The notes under the pieces: generated by a model
The model's input: only the letters and a program-made list of their open reading frames with translations
What the model was told of the DNA's origin: nothing
Databases searched by the model: none
Shown: piece after piece, positions 9,387 to 17,776 of the stretch
Layout: the number at the start of each line of letters is the position of its first letter
How positions within the stretch are numbered: the stretch's first letter is position 1
Origin: Acinetobacter sedimenti
Lineage (GTDB): Bacteria; Pseudomonadota; Gammaproteobacteria; Pseudomonadales; Moraxellaceae
Length of the DNA: 41,020 nt
Assembly: GCF_022601685.1 (NCBI RefSeq)
Contig: NZ_JAKUML010000020.1
Coordinates: forward strand, 1 to 41,020
Reading direction: 5' to 3'
Translations under genes and position numbers: made by a program

Positions 9387-9890
9387 ATGAGTGTTGCTTT
9401 TGTGACGTGTGATCTCTTGGATGATAATGAAGATAAAGACTTACAAGTGGTTTATCCCTCGATAGATGGCAAATTTTTCCGTAGCTTTGGTGCACGCAAA
9501 ACCTTTGGCGGTCAAGTGGTTACGGTGAAATGCTTTGAAGACAATTCACGGGTCAAAGAGCTGTTGGCAACGGACGGCACTGGCAAAGTGTTAGTTGTTG
9601 ATGGTGGTGCGTCGATGCGCTGTGCGTTGATGGGCGACATGATCGCAGAGTCAGCGGTGAAAAATCACTGGAATGGTGTGATTATATACGGCTGTGTGCG
9701 TGATGTTGATGCGATTGCTGAGTTGGATTTAGGTGTGCAGGCATTGGCATGTATTCCGCAAAAAAGTACCCGTAAAGGCGTGGGTGAAACAGGTTTAACT
9801 TTATCATTTGGCGGTGTGACGATTGCCCAAGATGATTATATCTATGCTGATAATAATGGTATTGTGGTTGCCAAAGAAGCATTGGTTTAA
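9387..9890 (+). CDS. rraA: RraA family protein (RNase E regulator / HMG aldolase-like)
   Basis: This 167-residue protein matches the RraA fold along its full length (E. coli RraA is 161 residues). Recognisable segments are the N-terminal MSVAFVTCDLLDDNEDK, the glycine-rich VLVVDGGASMRCALMGDMIA, GVIIYGCVRDVDAIAEL and the C-terminal IYADNNGIVVAKEAL. Members either inhibit RNase E or act as divalent-metal-dependent 4-hydroxy-4-methyl-2-oxoglutarate/oxaloacetate (de)aldolases. The metal and substrate residues G(x)20R-D/E appear to be present, with the segment GCVRDVD, so aldolase activity cannot be excluded. The start has a GGAG ribosome binding site 7 nt upstream. It is followed 45 nt later by a GST-like gene on the same strand. 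Confidence 0.85.
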   Translation: MSVAFVTCDLLDDNEDKDLQVVYPSIDGKFFRSFGARKTFGGQVVTVKCFEDNSRVKELLATDGTGKVLVVDGGASMRCALMGDMIAESAVKNHWNGVIIYGCVRDVDAIAELDLGVQALACIPQKSTRKGVGETGLTLSFGGVTIAQDDYIYADNNGIVVAKEALV

Positions 9891-9935
9891 CACATTTATT
9901 TGCAAAAATCATGGATTGAATAGGGTTACATCATC

Positions 9936-10727
9936 ATGAAAAACAATACTGGAAAACGTCATCGGACTAAGGTTTATCAAGCCTTAGCATCAACACTTGT
10001 CACTTTACCTCGGGGTGTGATGGGCACAGCTTTTCCTAAGCAACCTGAGAAGCCATTAAAGCTCTATGAGTTTGAGGCGTGTCCATATTGTCGGCGTGTC
10101 CGTGACGTGATTACTCGGCTCAATCTCGATGTGGAAATTTATCCATGTCCAAAAAATGGCACACGTTTTCGTCCGATGGTGCAGGCGTTGGGTGGGCAGG
10201 CGCAATTTCCATTTTTGATTGATGAGAATACTGGTGATCTACTGTATGAATCCAAAACGATTATTGCGCATTTATTTACCCATTATAGTCACAGGGGTAA
10301 AGTGCCTTTGAGTTATCAATTGCTTCCACCTGTATCCTTGGTTGGTGGTATCGCTGTTGCAGTGAATAGCTTTGATGGCATGACGGCGAATGCAAATAAT
10401 GTCAATCGTGAAGCGCCTGAGCAGTTGTTAGAATTGTGGAGCTTTGAAGCCAGTCCATTTTCACGAATTGTCCGTGCCAAGCTAACTGAGCTTGAGATTC
10501 CCTATAAATTGCATAGCGTGCCAAAAGAGCGTTGGCAAGATCAAGGGCCTGCAACGGCACGTCTTAAACCTGGCAAATATGAACCGCTTGCTGATGGCAA
10601 GCGTGCTCGTGAAATCACAAATATGCAGGGCAAAATGCAAGTGCCATTTTTGATTGATCCAAATACAGATGTGGAGATGTTTGAATCTCGGCAGATTGTA
10701 AAATATTTGGACAAGCAATACGGTTAA
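9936..10727 (+). CDS. Tandem GST N-terminal (thioredoxin-fold) protein
   Basis: This 263-residue protein carries two copies of the glutathione S-transferase N-terminal domain and no C-terminal helical GST domain. The first is around residues 40-112 and has the redox-type motif CPYCRRV, then QFPFLIDENTGDLLYESKTI. The second is around 165-262 and has the serine-type ASPFSRIV, then QVPFLIDPNTDVEMFESRQI. The CPYC motif suggests thiol-disulfide or glutathione chemistry by the first half; the second half may only bind glutathione. It probably shares a transcript with the rraA-like gene. The physiological substrate is unknown. Confidence 0.82.
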   Translation: MKNNTGKRHRTKVYQALASTLVTLPRGVMGTAFPKQPEKPLKLYEFEACPYCRRVRDVITRLNLDVEIYPCPKNGTRFRPMVQALGGQAQFPFLIDENTGDLLYESKTIIAHLFTHYSHRGKVPLSYQLLPPVSLVGGIAVAVNSFDGMTANANNVNREAPEQLLELWSFEASPFSRIVRAKLTELEIPYKLHSVPKERWQDQGPATARLKPGKYEPLADGKRAREITNMQGKMQVPFLIDPNTDVEMFESRQIVKYLDKQYG

Positions 10728-10752
10728 TTTACTTTCGAATAACCATTAAGAC

Positions 10753-10785
10753 AGCCTTGAGCAATATGTTTAAGGCTATTTTTTT
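10753..10785 (+). terminator. Rho-independent terminator after GST-N protein
   Basis: The arms AGCCTT (10753-10758) and AAGGCT (10772-10777) pair, extended by G-U and A-U pairs, and are followed by a run of seven T. It ends the rraA/GST transcript just before the converging LysR gene. Confidence 0.8.
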
Positions 10786-10802
10786 GCTTGAAACATTTCT
10801 GA

Positions 10803-11771
10803 TTAAATCAATTGTGCCAGTTTTAAGATTTCCGCACGAAGGAATTGATGTCGTGGATTGTGTGCCAAATCTTGATACCAATACATGCCAATGTCGATTT
10901 TAGGTAACGCAATCGGTAATTCATGTACGTGAATGCTGTCCGCATAATGCAAATTTTGTAAAATTAACTTGGGGATAGTCAGCATTGCTTCAGGATGCTG
11001 TGCCAAGACTTGCAATGCCGTGGAATAGTGTTGGCAACGCAGTAGAATCTGCCGAGAGAGTTGCTGACGATTCAGATCAATATCTTCCACCAATTGCCCA
11101 GTACGGCGGGATGACACGCCGATATGTGGTGCATTCAGATAGATGGTTTTGTTGACATTTTTCTGCTGACTACAGACCACAAAATGATCTTCAATCAAGG
11201 ATTGATAGTGGATATTGCTTGGACAATGCTGTTTCAGGTCAATGACAAAATCCGCTTGCTGAATACTGAGATCACTAAACATGGTTTTGCGATCAAGTTT
11301 TGCGCTTAGAAATTGAATATTTAAATCCAGACTGCGGAAATGAGCGAGCAACTTCGGAAAGATGATCGGTTCAATTTCATCATGTACAGCAATTTTTAAA
11401 CTGTGAATCGCTTTGGGATCAAAAGTATTTTGCGAAGCGGCAATATTTTGAATGGTCAACAACGCCTGTTTGATTGGTGTATAGATTTGCTCAGCAAATG
11501 GCGTTGCCAGCATCTTGTGTCCAGCTCGGATAAATAACTCATCACCAAGCTGTTGCCGTAGACGTTGCAGGGCATGGCTCACCGCAGACTGGCTAATGCA
11601 GAGAATGAGTGCTGCTTTAGAAATACTTTTTTGCTCAAAAATGGCAATAAACAAAGGATACAAGTTAATATCAACACGATGAAACTGGCTAATGTCTAAA
11701 GTTTGGATGTTTAGATGGTTAGTATTTAAGTTTTCTGCCCCACCGAAATTTTCACTATGAATATCTTTCAT
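10803..11771 (-). CDS. LysR family transcriptional regulator
   Basis: This 322-residue protein has a LysR helix-turn-helix around residues 34-93: LFIAIFEQKSISKAALIL, SQSAVSHALQRLRQQLGDELF and the following F-R pattern. It is followed by a substrate-binding domain with the divergent sequence KIAVHDEIEPIIFPKLLAHF. About 30 residues precede the usual start of the HTH, so a later start is possible. It is divergent from the acyl-CoA dehydrogenase operon across a 91-bp gap that carries an inverted repeat, so it most likely controls that operon and itself. The effector is unknown, possibly a pathway intermediate. Confidence 0.9.
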   Translation of the reverse strand: MKDIHSENFGGAENLNTNHLNIQTLDISQFHRVDINLYPLFIAIFEQKSISKAALILCISQSAVSHALQRLRQQLGDELFIRAGHKMLATPFAEQIYTPIKQALLTIQNIAASQNTFDPKAIHSLKIAVHDEIEPIIFPKLLAHFRSLDLNIQFLSAKLDRKTMFSDLSIQQADFVIDLKQHCPSNIHYQSLIEDHFVVCSQQKNVNKTIYLNAPHIGVSSRRTGQLVEDIDLNRQQLSRQILLRCQHYSTALQVLAQHPEAMLTIPKLILQNLHYADSIHVHELPIALPKIDIGMYWYQDLAHNPRHQFLRAEILKLAQLI

Positions 11772-11812
11772 AATCTTTGTGTCAATTAAATCATTTCATT
11801 CATAATAATAAT

Positions 11813-11830
11813 TTGCGTATGCTATCGCAA
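11813..11830. promoter_or_regulatory. Candidate LysR operator
   Basis: TTGCG (11813-11817) and CGCAA (11826-11830) form an interrupted palindrome around 8 nt in the short divergent gap between the lysR gene and the acyl-CoA dehydrogenase gene. Its size and T-N11-A character fit a LysR-type box. The role is inferred from position. Confidence 0.5.
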
Positions 11831-11862
11831 TAGATAATACAAATTCGCAAAGGATTTCCACC

Positions 11863-13098
11863 ATGTATGAGCTCTCTGATCGCGCCAAAAACTATATCCA
11901 ACGTACAGAGCAATTTATCAAAGATGAAATCGAGCCAGTTGAGACCGATTTTTGGCATGAAGTGCACCGTTTGAATGTCGATGGCGATTGGACGAAATGG
12001 CAGTGGCCAGCGATGCTTGAAACCTTAAAAGCCAAAGCCAAAGCCGCCGGACTGTGGAATATGTTCTTGCCTGATGCGACTTTTGGTGCAGGACTATCGG
12101 TACAGGAATATGCGCATATCGCTGAGCGCTCAGGACGCAGTTTGATTGCGCCAACCGTATTTAACTGTAATGCGCCTGATAGTGGCAATATGGAAGTGCT
12201 TTGGCGTTACGGCAGTGAAGCGCAACAAGAACAATGGCTCAAGCCTTTACTGGCAGGTGAGATTCGTTCGGTATTTTGTATGACTGAGCCTGATGTCGCA
12301 TCGAGTGATGCCACCAATATGCAAGCCACTGCGGTGATCGAAGGGGACGAAATTGTGCTGAATGGTCGCAAATGGTGGTCGTCAGGTCTGGGTGATCCAA
12401 ATGCAAAAGTCATCATTTTTATGGCGCATACGCCTGATGAGTCCAAAGATCGTCATCATCAACATTCCATGGTCTTAGTTCCTGCAGATACGCAAGGCGT
12501 GAAGATTGAACGCATGTTGCCTGTATTTGGCGACTACGATGCACCGCATGGTCATGGTGAGGTGAGCTTCGATAATGTACGTGTGCCTGTGGCGAACTTT
12601 ATCGGCGGTGCAGGGCAAGGTTTTGAGATTGCGCAAGGTCGTCTAGGACCAGGACGTATTCATCACTGCATGCGTTGTATCGGTGCGGCGGAAAAGTCTT
12701 TGGAGCTGATGATTGATCGTGGTATGTCACGTAAAGCCTTTGGTAAAGAATTATTAAAGTTGGGTGGTAATCTAGAGCGTGTTGCAGAAGCACGTGTTGC
12801 GATTGATCAAGCCCGCTTGCTGACCTTATACGCAGCCTATAAGATGGATAAAATGGGCAATATGGCAGCGCTGACAGAAATCTCTGCGATTAAAGTGGTT
12901 GCGCCAACAGTCCTGCAAAATGTGGTGGATATGGCGATTCAAATTCATGGCGGTGCAGGCGTATCCAAAGATACACCGCTGACAGCGTTTTACGCACAGG
13001 CACGTGCATTACGTCTTGCAGATGGACCAGATGAAGTGCATAAAGGCATGATTGCCAAATTGGAATTGATGAAACGAGGCTATGCGTCTCGCCGTTAA
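11863..13098 (+). CDS. Acyl-CoA dehydrogenase (ACAD10/11- or LvaC-like)
   Basis: This 411-residue flavoprotein has the whole ACAD fold. FCMTEPDVASSDATNMQA (about residues 137-154) contacts FAD and substrate, WWSSGLGDPNAK lies in the middle beta domain, and GRLGPGRIHHCMRCIGAAE and QIHGGAGVSKDTPL lie in the C-terminal helical domain. It should form an FADH2-linked double bond in an acyl-CoA, or act as the unusual dehydrogenase partner of a kinase. The start follows an AAAGGA ribosome binding site. It leads an operon with an APH-like kinase, a histidine phosphatase and an SDR. That set resembles ACAD11-type proteins (kinase fused to ACAD) and the Pseudomonas levulinate pathway LvaA/LvaC/LvaD, where a 4-hydroxyacyl-CoA is phosphorylated and isomerised. 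Confidence 0.9.
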   Translation: MYELSDRAKNYIQRTEQFIKDEIEPVETDFWHEVHRLNVDGDWTKWQWPAMLETLKAKAKAAGLWNMFLPDATFGAGLSVQEYAHIAERSGRSLIAPTVFNCNAPDSGNMEVLWRYGSEAQQEQWLKPLLAGEIRSVFCMTEPDVASSDATNMQATAVIEGDEIVLNGRKWWSSGLGDPNAKVIIFMAHTPDESKDRHHQHSMVLVPADTQGVKIERMLPVFGDYDAPHGHGEVSFDNVRVPVANFIGGAGQGFEIAQGRLGPGRIHHCMRCIGAAEKSLELMIDRGMSRKAFGKELLKLGGNLERVAEARVAIDQARLLTLYAAYKMDKMGNMAALTEISAIKVVAPTVLQNVVDMAIQIHGGAGVSKDTPLTAFYAQARALRLADGPDEVHKGMIAKLELMKRGYASRR

Positions 13099-13178
13099 AC
13101 AATGTAAGTTGTTGATGTAAATGGCGAAATGAAAAAGCGCACAATTGGAAAATAAAGCAGTTGATAAAGGATAATTTC

Positions 13179-14288
13179 ATGGCAATCATCGATATTGGTG
13201 GCAATGTCCGAAATGGTGAAGAACTTGATATACAAGCAGTAGAATCATGGCTTAAAAATCAACAGGTTGATCTGCAAGGTCAAGTGCAAGTCACGCAATA
13301 TTCTGGCGGCGCATCCAACTGGACTTATCGCCTGAAATACGACAATGTGGATTTGATTCTACGTCGCCCACCAAAAGGCACCAAAGCCAAATCAGCGCAT
13401 GATATGGCACGTGAGTATCATGTGCAAAATAATCTCAAACCGTTCTATCCAGTACTTCCTGAGATGGTGGCGCTGTGTCAGGATGGGGCGGTGATTGGCT
13501 GTGATTTCTATGTGATGAAGCGCATCGAGGGCATTATTCCTCGTGCCAATTTGCCCAAAGAAATTGATTACACTGAAGCTGATGTGCGCCAGCTCTGCAT
13601 CAATGTATTAGATAAATTGATCGAATTGCACCAAGTGCCGTATCAAGACACCGCCTTAGAACAACTGGGCAAAGGCGATGGCTACTGTCGTCGTCAAGTC
13701 GAGGGTTGGGATAAACGCTATGCCAAAGCCCGCACCAAGAATGTTCCGTCATTTAACTATGTGCGTAAATGGCTCTTGGCAAATATTCCTGTTGATACCA
13801 AGACCTGCGTGATTCATAACGATTGGCGTTTTGATAATGTCATTCTTGACCCACAACAGCCGACCGAAGTGATCGGTGTATTGGACTGGGAAATGGCAAC
13901 ACTTGGCGATCCGCTGATGGATTTGGGTTCAGCATTGGCGTATTGGGTGGAAGAAGGTGACAATAAAATCTTTAAAGCCACACGCCGTCAGCCGACCAAC
14001 CGCAAAGGTATGTTTAGCCGTCAGCAAGTGGTCGATTATTATCTGCAAAAAACTGGTCTAGCACCTGAGAATTGGGCATTTTACGAAGTGTTTGGTTTAT
14101 TCCGCTTAGCAGGGATTGCACAGCAGATTTATTATCGATATTACCACAAGCAAACCGATAATCCTGCTTTTAAAAATCTTTGGATTGTCATCAATGCGAT
14201 ACATTTACGTGCTTTAAAATTGATCGCTAAACAAAAAATGGCAAATCATCCGATTGGCAAGCAAATTTTACAGCGAATCAGTAAATAA
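13179..14288 (+). CDS. APH-like phosphotransferase (LvaA / ACAD11 kinase-like)
   Basis: This 369-residue kinase-fold protein has an ATP-binding lobe (QYSGGASNWTYRL, then LILRRPPKG with the conserved charged residues). Its catalytic loop is HNDWRFDN (about 213-220), and its metal-binding motif LDWEMATLGDPLMDLG starts at about 235. These are the Brenner-type HxDxxxxN and D-W-E motifs of aminoglycoside phosphotransferase-like kinases. The ATG at 13179 has AAAGGA 7 nt upstream; an earlier in-frame TTG at 13161 is unlikely. Next to an acyl-CoA dehydrogenase, such kinases phosphorylate hydroxyacyl-CoAs rather than antibiotics, as in LvaA and the N-terminal domain of ACAD11. It is therefore probably not a resistance gene. 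Confidence 0.9.
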   Translation: MAIIDIGGNVRNGEELDIQAVESWLKNQQVDLQGQVQVTQYSGGASNWTYRLKYDNVDLILRRPPKGTKAKSAHDMAREYHVQNNLKPFYPVLPEMVALCQDGAVIGCDFYVMKRIEGIIPRANLPKEIDYTEADVRQLCINVLDKLIELHQVPYQDTALEQLGKGDGYCRRQVEGWDKRYAKARTKNVPSFNYVRKWLLANIPVDTKTCVIHNDWRFDNVILDPQQPTEVIGVLDWEMATLGDPLMDLGSALAYWVEEGDNKIFKATRRQPTNRKGMFSRQQVVDYYLQKTGLAPENWAFYEVFGLFRLAGIAQQIYYRYYHKQTDNPAFKNLWIVINAIHLRALKLIAKQKMANHPIGKQILQRISK

Positions 14289-14332
14289 ATCAGGCAATAA
14301 ATGAGTGTAGCGGATATAAAGGTAGTAAAAGT

Positions 14333-15031
14333 ATGACCACGATTTATCTGATTCGACATGGACAAGCCTCATTTGGTGCCGCCAATTATGATCAGCTTTC
14401 AAACAAGGGCGAGCAACAAGCGACTTTGCTGGGGCGTTATCTTGCCAAAGTTTTAAAAGAACCGCCTTATGTCTATGCAGGCACGATGCAACGTCATCAA
14501 CAGACTGCACAGCTTGCCTTGGCGGAAAGTTTTCCTGAGCTTGCCTTGAAAAGTGATCAAGCTTGGAATGAATTTCATCATCAGCAAGTCTTTGCCAAAT
14601 TTGATGATCGCTTCAACAAACCTGATGAGCTGAAACTGGCGATTTTACAAGAGAAAAATCCACGGGCGTATCTGGCAAGCATCTTTGATCAGGCGATTGA
14701 GCGCTGGATTGGCAATGAATTTGATCATGAATATGACGAATCTTGGACGGCATTTTCCACTCGGGTAAATGGGGCATTTGATGCCTTATGTGCGGATTTG
14801 GCAGAGCAACAACCTCGTTACTCGGTGGTGTTTAGCTCAGGTGGGGTGATTTCCACCATTGTCGGACATCTACTTGGACTGGATGCGAAAAGCATTTTTC
14901 AGCTGAATTGGTCGATTGCCAACACCTCGATCACCACTATTCGTTTAAAAGGCAACGATCGACAGCTGCTCAGCTTAAACGAACATCACTTTATCAAGGC
15001 TGAAAATGCAGATTTACTGACATGGATTTAA
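14333..15031 (+). CDS. Histidine phosphatase family protein, variant active site
   Basis: This 232-residue protein belongs to the phosphoglycerate mutase/histidine phosphatase branch. The phospho-acceptor motif is RHGQASFGAANYDQLS (from residue 8), with His9 as nucleophile and a following arginine-containing region, YAGTMQRHQQTA. The second catalytic histidine normally sits in an SHGG motif, but here the equivalent stretch reads FSSGGVIS (about 167-174), so that histidine is replaced by serine. The protein may still work with a different proton donor or may bind phosphate only. It is the third gene of the ACAD-kinase operon, where it could remove phosphate from a phosphorylated acyl intermediate; that role is inferred. 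Confidence 0.85.
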   Translation: MTTIYLIRHGQASFGAANYDQLSNKGEQQATLLGRYLAKVLKEPPYVYAGTMQRHQQTAQLALAESFPELALKSDQAWNEFHHQQVFAKFDDRFNKPDELKLAILQEKNPRAYLASIFDQAIERWIGNEFDHEYDESWTAFSTRVNGAFDALCADLAEQQPRYSVVFSSGGVISTIVGHLLGLDAKSIFQLNWSIANTSITTIRLKGNDRQLLSLNEHHFIKAENADLLTWI

Positions 15032-15075
15032 TTGAATATTTTTAAAGAAAATCATTGAAATTAAAGGATCGGATT

Positions 15076-15819
15076 ATGGCAAAAACAATTTTAATCACAG
15101 GTGCAAGCTCAGGACTTGGCGCAGGTATGGCACGTGAATTCGCCAAAAAAGGCTATAACCTTGCGATCTGCGCACGCCGTCAAGAGCGCTTAGATGCACT
15201 AAAACAAGAGCTCGAAAGCCAATTCGGCATCAAAGTCATCGCCAAAACTTTGGATGTCACACACTATGATGATGTGTTTACCGTATTTAAAGCCTTTCAG
15301 GCAGAATTTGGGCGTATTGATCGAATCATCGTCAATGCGGGTGTTGGTGAAGGTCGTCGTATTGGCAAGGGCAACTTTGCCATTAACCGTGCCACAGCAG
15401 AAACCAACTTTATCTCAGCGCTTGCCCAGAGCGAAGCTGCGGTAGAAATTTTCCGTGCACAAGATGCAGGGCATTTGGTGATGATTTCCTCGATGAGTGC
15501 AGTACGTGGCTTGCCAAAACATTTGTCGACTTATGCCGCAAGTAAGGCTGCAGTTGCGCACCTTGCCGAAGGAATTCGTGCCGAACTTATCGATACACCG
15601 ATCAAAGTATCGACCATTTTCCCAGGTTATATTCGCACTGAGCTAAACGAAGGGGCGAAGAAATTACCGTTTGAAGTGGATGAAAAAACTGGCTGTAAAA
15701 TCTTGGTGAAAACCATCGAAAGTGAACCAGTCAAAGCCTATGTACCAAAATGGCCGTGGTTGCCACTTGGTTTGGCGATGAAAGTCCTGCCTCTACGTAT
15801 CGTGAACAAGTTAAGTTAG
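15076..15819 (+). CDS. SDR family oxidoreductase
   Basis: This 247-residue short-chain dehydrogenase starts MAKTILITGASSGLGAG, giving the TGxxxGxG dinucleotide-binding motif. NAG is near residue 87, and the catalytic Ser (SSMS, 138-141), Tyr153 and Lys157 (YAASK) are present. ARR after beta strand 2 suggests NADP(H) preference. The ATG at 15076 has AAGGA 7 nt upstream; the TTG at 15055 is upstream of this site and is not needed. It ends the ACAD operon and is followed by a strong terminator. By analogy with LvaD-type neighbours it may interconvert a keto- and hydroxyacyl intermediate, but the substrate is not shown by sequence. Confidence 0.9.
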   Translation: MAKTILITGASSGLGAGMAREFAKKGYNLAICARRQERLDALKQELESQFGIKVIAKTLDVTHYDDVFTVFKAFQAEFGRIDRIIVNAGVGEGRRIGKGNFAINRATAETNFISALAQSEAAVEIFRAQDAGHLVMISSMSAVRGLPKHLSTYAASKAAVAHLAEGIRAELIDTPIKVSTIFPGYIRTELNEGAKKLPFEVDEKTGCKILVKTIESEPVKAYVPKWPWLPLGLAMKVLPLRIVNKLS

Positions 15820-15841
15820 ATCACTTGCTAATCTAAGCAAT

Positions 15842-15870
15842 AAAAAAACCATGCAGAAGCATGGTTTTTT
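15842..15870. terminator. Bidirectional rho-independent terminator
   Basis: CCATGC (15849-15854), loop AGAA and GCATGG (15859-15864) form a perfect stem flanked by seven A on the left and six T on the right. It can end both the SDR operon and the converging lipoprotein transcript. Confidence 0.92.
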
Positions 15871-15890
15871 CTTGAAGTAGTGCGTCAAAA

Positions 15891-16253
15891 TTAGTTTTGA
15901 GCAGCTTCTTTCACATCAGCAGCACCAGATTCAACTGCACCAGCAACAGCAGCAGTTGCATCTTTTGCAGCGTCAACAGTTGCATCAGCCGCTTCGCCAG
16001 CTGCAGTTGCAGTTGCGTCAGCAGCTTCACCGATTGCATTACCAGCTTCGTCAGTTGCAACAGCAGCATCTGTAGCCAAGTCCTCAGTTGCAGCAACAGT
16101 AGCATCACCAGCAGCTTCTACAGCAGCGCCAGCATGTGCAGCAGCATCTTCAGCGTGTTGTTCAGTTGCAGTTTCAGCAGCTTCTTCTTTTTTTGCACAG
16201 CCAACGAAAGCAACAGCAGACGCTAAGCCTAAAGCGATCAATAGTTTATTCAT
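15891..16253 (-). CDS. Alanine-rich small lipoprotein
   Basis: This 120-residue protein has a lipoprotein signal, MNKLLIALGLASAVAFVGC, with the lipidated cysteine at residue 19. It is followed by a low-complexity body rich in Ala, Glu, Asp and Thr. Repeated A-A-D-A-T / A-G-E-A-A-D-A-T units suggest a long amphipathic helix, somewhat like Lpp or apolipoprotein helices. The codon choice is strongly biased to GCA/GCT repeats. The chosen ATG at 16253 has GAGGA 8 nt upstream; an earlier in-frame start at 16277 lacks this and would put eight residues before the signal. The function is unknown; outer-membrane anchoring is inferred from the lipobox, where no Asp follows the cysteine (CAKKEE). Confidence 0.85.
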   Translation of the reverse strand: MNKLLIALGLASAVAFVGCAKKEEAAETATEQHAEDAAAHAGAAVEAAGDATVAATEDLATDAAVATDEAGNAIGEAADATATAAGEAADATVDAAKDATAAVAGAVESGAADVKEAAQN

Positions 16254-16278
16254 TTTTAAATCCTCATAAAATGGCATC

Positions 16279-16298
16279 CGAAACGTTTAACCGTTTCG
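16279..16298 (-). promoter_or_regulatory. Inverted repeat in the lipoprotein 5' region
   Basis: CGAAACG (16279-16285) and CGTTTCG (16292-16298) form a perfect 7-bp palindrome around 6 nt, about 25 nt before the lipoprotein start. A TATATTAT-like -10 lies just upstream on the minus strand, so the palindrome sits around the transcript start. It may be an operator or an mRNA 5' stem-loop. Confidence 0.45.
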
Positions 16299-16383
16299 AA
16301 GCCAAATAATATACGATTTGATAAAAAAAGCCATATCAATCTTGATAAATGTGATTAATATCTCAGTTTAAAGCAAAATTTAC

Positions 16384-17475
16384 TTAAACATTAAAACGGA
16401 AATGCATCACATCGCCATCTTGTACGATGTAGGTTTTGCCTTCCAAGCGCCATTTTCCTGCTTCTTTGGCACCAGACTCGCCATTGTATTGAATGTAGTC
16501 GTCATAGGCGATTACTTCGGCACGGATAAAGCCTTTTTCAAAGTCGGTATGGATCACGCCAGCAGCTTGCGGGGCAGAAGCGCCAATTTTCACCGTCCAT
16601 GCACGCACTTCTTGCACACCAGCGGTAAAGTAGGTTTGCAAACCAAGTAGTGCATAACCCGCACGAATCACACGATTCAATCCCGGTTCTTCCATGCCCA
16701 TCGCTTCAAGAAACTCTGCACGCTCATCTTCTTCAAGTAGTGAAATTTCTGCTTCGATCTGATTACACAGTGCGACAACAACCGCATTTTCAGATTCAGC
16801 AAGTTCACGCACTGAGTCCAAATATGGATTATTTTCAAAACCATCTTCAGCCACATTGGCGATATACATGGTTGGTTTTAAAGTCAGTAAACCAAAACCT
16901 TTAATCAGTTTACGCTCATCATCAGACAAATCTGCGGCACGAGCAGGGCGACCGTCATCGAGTAATGGTTGTATTTTCTCAAGTACCGCTTTAGTTGCAA
17001 TCGCTTCTTTATCACCGCCTTTAGCTGTTTTGGTCAGGCGAGTAATTGCTTTCGATACGGTTTCTAAATCAGCTAGGGCAAGTTCGGTATTGATCGTTGC
17101 AATATCATCAAGAGGATCAATTTTTCCATTCACATGAATGACGTTTTCGTCTTCAAAACAACGTACCACATGGGCAATTGCATCGGTTTCACGGATATTG
17201 GCAAGGAATTGATTACCTAAACCTTCACCTTTCGACGCACCTGCAACTAGTCCTGCGATATCGACGAATTCCATTGAAGTTGGGATTTCACGTTGCGGTT
17301 TGACGATAGCTGAGAGTTTATCCATGCGATCATCAGGTACAGGCACGACGCCTGTATTTGGTTCGATGGTACAAAATGGAAAGTTTTCAGCGGCGATGGC
17401 TGCTTTGGTCAATGCGTTAAATAAGGTGGATTTCCCCACGTTTGGCAAGCCGACAATACCACAATTAAAGCCCAT
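16384..17475 (-). CDS. ychF: YchF/OLA1 redox-regulated ATPase
   Basis: This 363-residue Obg-family P-loop protein is near full family length. G1 is GLPNVGKST (9-17). The G2/G3 region is [20 protein letters not shown]. The G4 position has NQIEAE rather than NKxD, the change that gives YchF preference for ATP over GTP. A coiled-coil insert follows, and the C-terminus is a TGS domain ending [10 protein letters not shown]. The protein binds ribosomes and affects leaderless translation and oxidative stress. Its usual neighbour pth is absent here; the upstream region is a 301-bp gap shared with a divergent GST gene. Confidence 0.97.
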   Translation of the reverse strand: MGFNCGIVGLPNVGKSTLFNALTKAAIAAENFPFCTIEPNTGVVPVPDDRMDKLSAIVKPQREIPTSMEFVDIAGLVAGASKGEGLGNQFLANIRETDAIAHVVRCFEDENVIHVNGKIDPLDDIATINTELALADLETVSKAITRLTKTAKGGDKEAIATKAVLEKIQPLLDDGRPARAADLSDDERKLIKGFGLLTLKPTMYIANVAEDGFENNPYLDSVRELAESENAVVVALCNQIEAEISLLEEDERAEFLEAMGMEEPGLNRVIRAGYALLGLQTYFTAGVQEVRAWTVKIGASAPQAAGVIHTDFEKGFIRAEVIAYDDYIQYNGESGAKEAGKWRLEGKTYIVQDGDVMHFRFNV

Positions 17476-17669
17476 AAAATCTACTCAAATGCTCTATTTA
17501 TACTGCGCCACATGATACAGCAATTTCCAATCTAAGTCAGTCATTAAACGACTTCAAAAATTGATTTTCAGTTGATAGCATGGAGGTTGCTTGAGCTTAT
17601 TCTTAGATACGCTTAGATGATAAATAGTTTATGCAGAATCATAAAAGGCAAATGGTGTGTAATAGGTTT

Positions 17670-17698
17670 TTGCGCAACTTAGCGATTCAGTTTAATAT
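17670..17698 (+). promoter_or_regulatory. Predicted promoter in the ychF-GST gap
   Basis: TTGCGC (17670-17675) and TAATAT (17693-17698) are spaced by 17 nt, about 78 nt before the GST start. The rest of the gap 17476-17776 shows no gene, strong hairpin or RNA that I can support; a 32-codon ORF inside it lacks a ribosome binding site. Confidence 0.4.
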
Positions 17699-17776
17699 GC
17701 CTTGTGGAAAGGCTTCATCCCTTATGGCGTAAAACACAATTTATATCACTGAGAAAAATAATCAATCGGAGTGTAC

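Noticed and set aside
13161..14288. Aminoglycoside resistance phosphotransferase
   Set aside because: The kinase motifs are of the APH fold, but the neighbours are an acyl-CoA dehydrogenase and an SDR, the setting of hydroxyacyl-CoA kinases.
17632..17730. A 32-codon plus-strand ORF in the ychF-GST gap
   Set aside because: It has no ribosome binding site, overlaps the predicted promoter and matches nothing I know.
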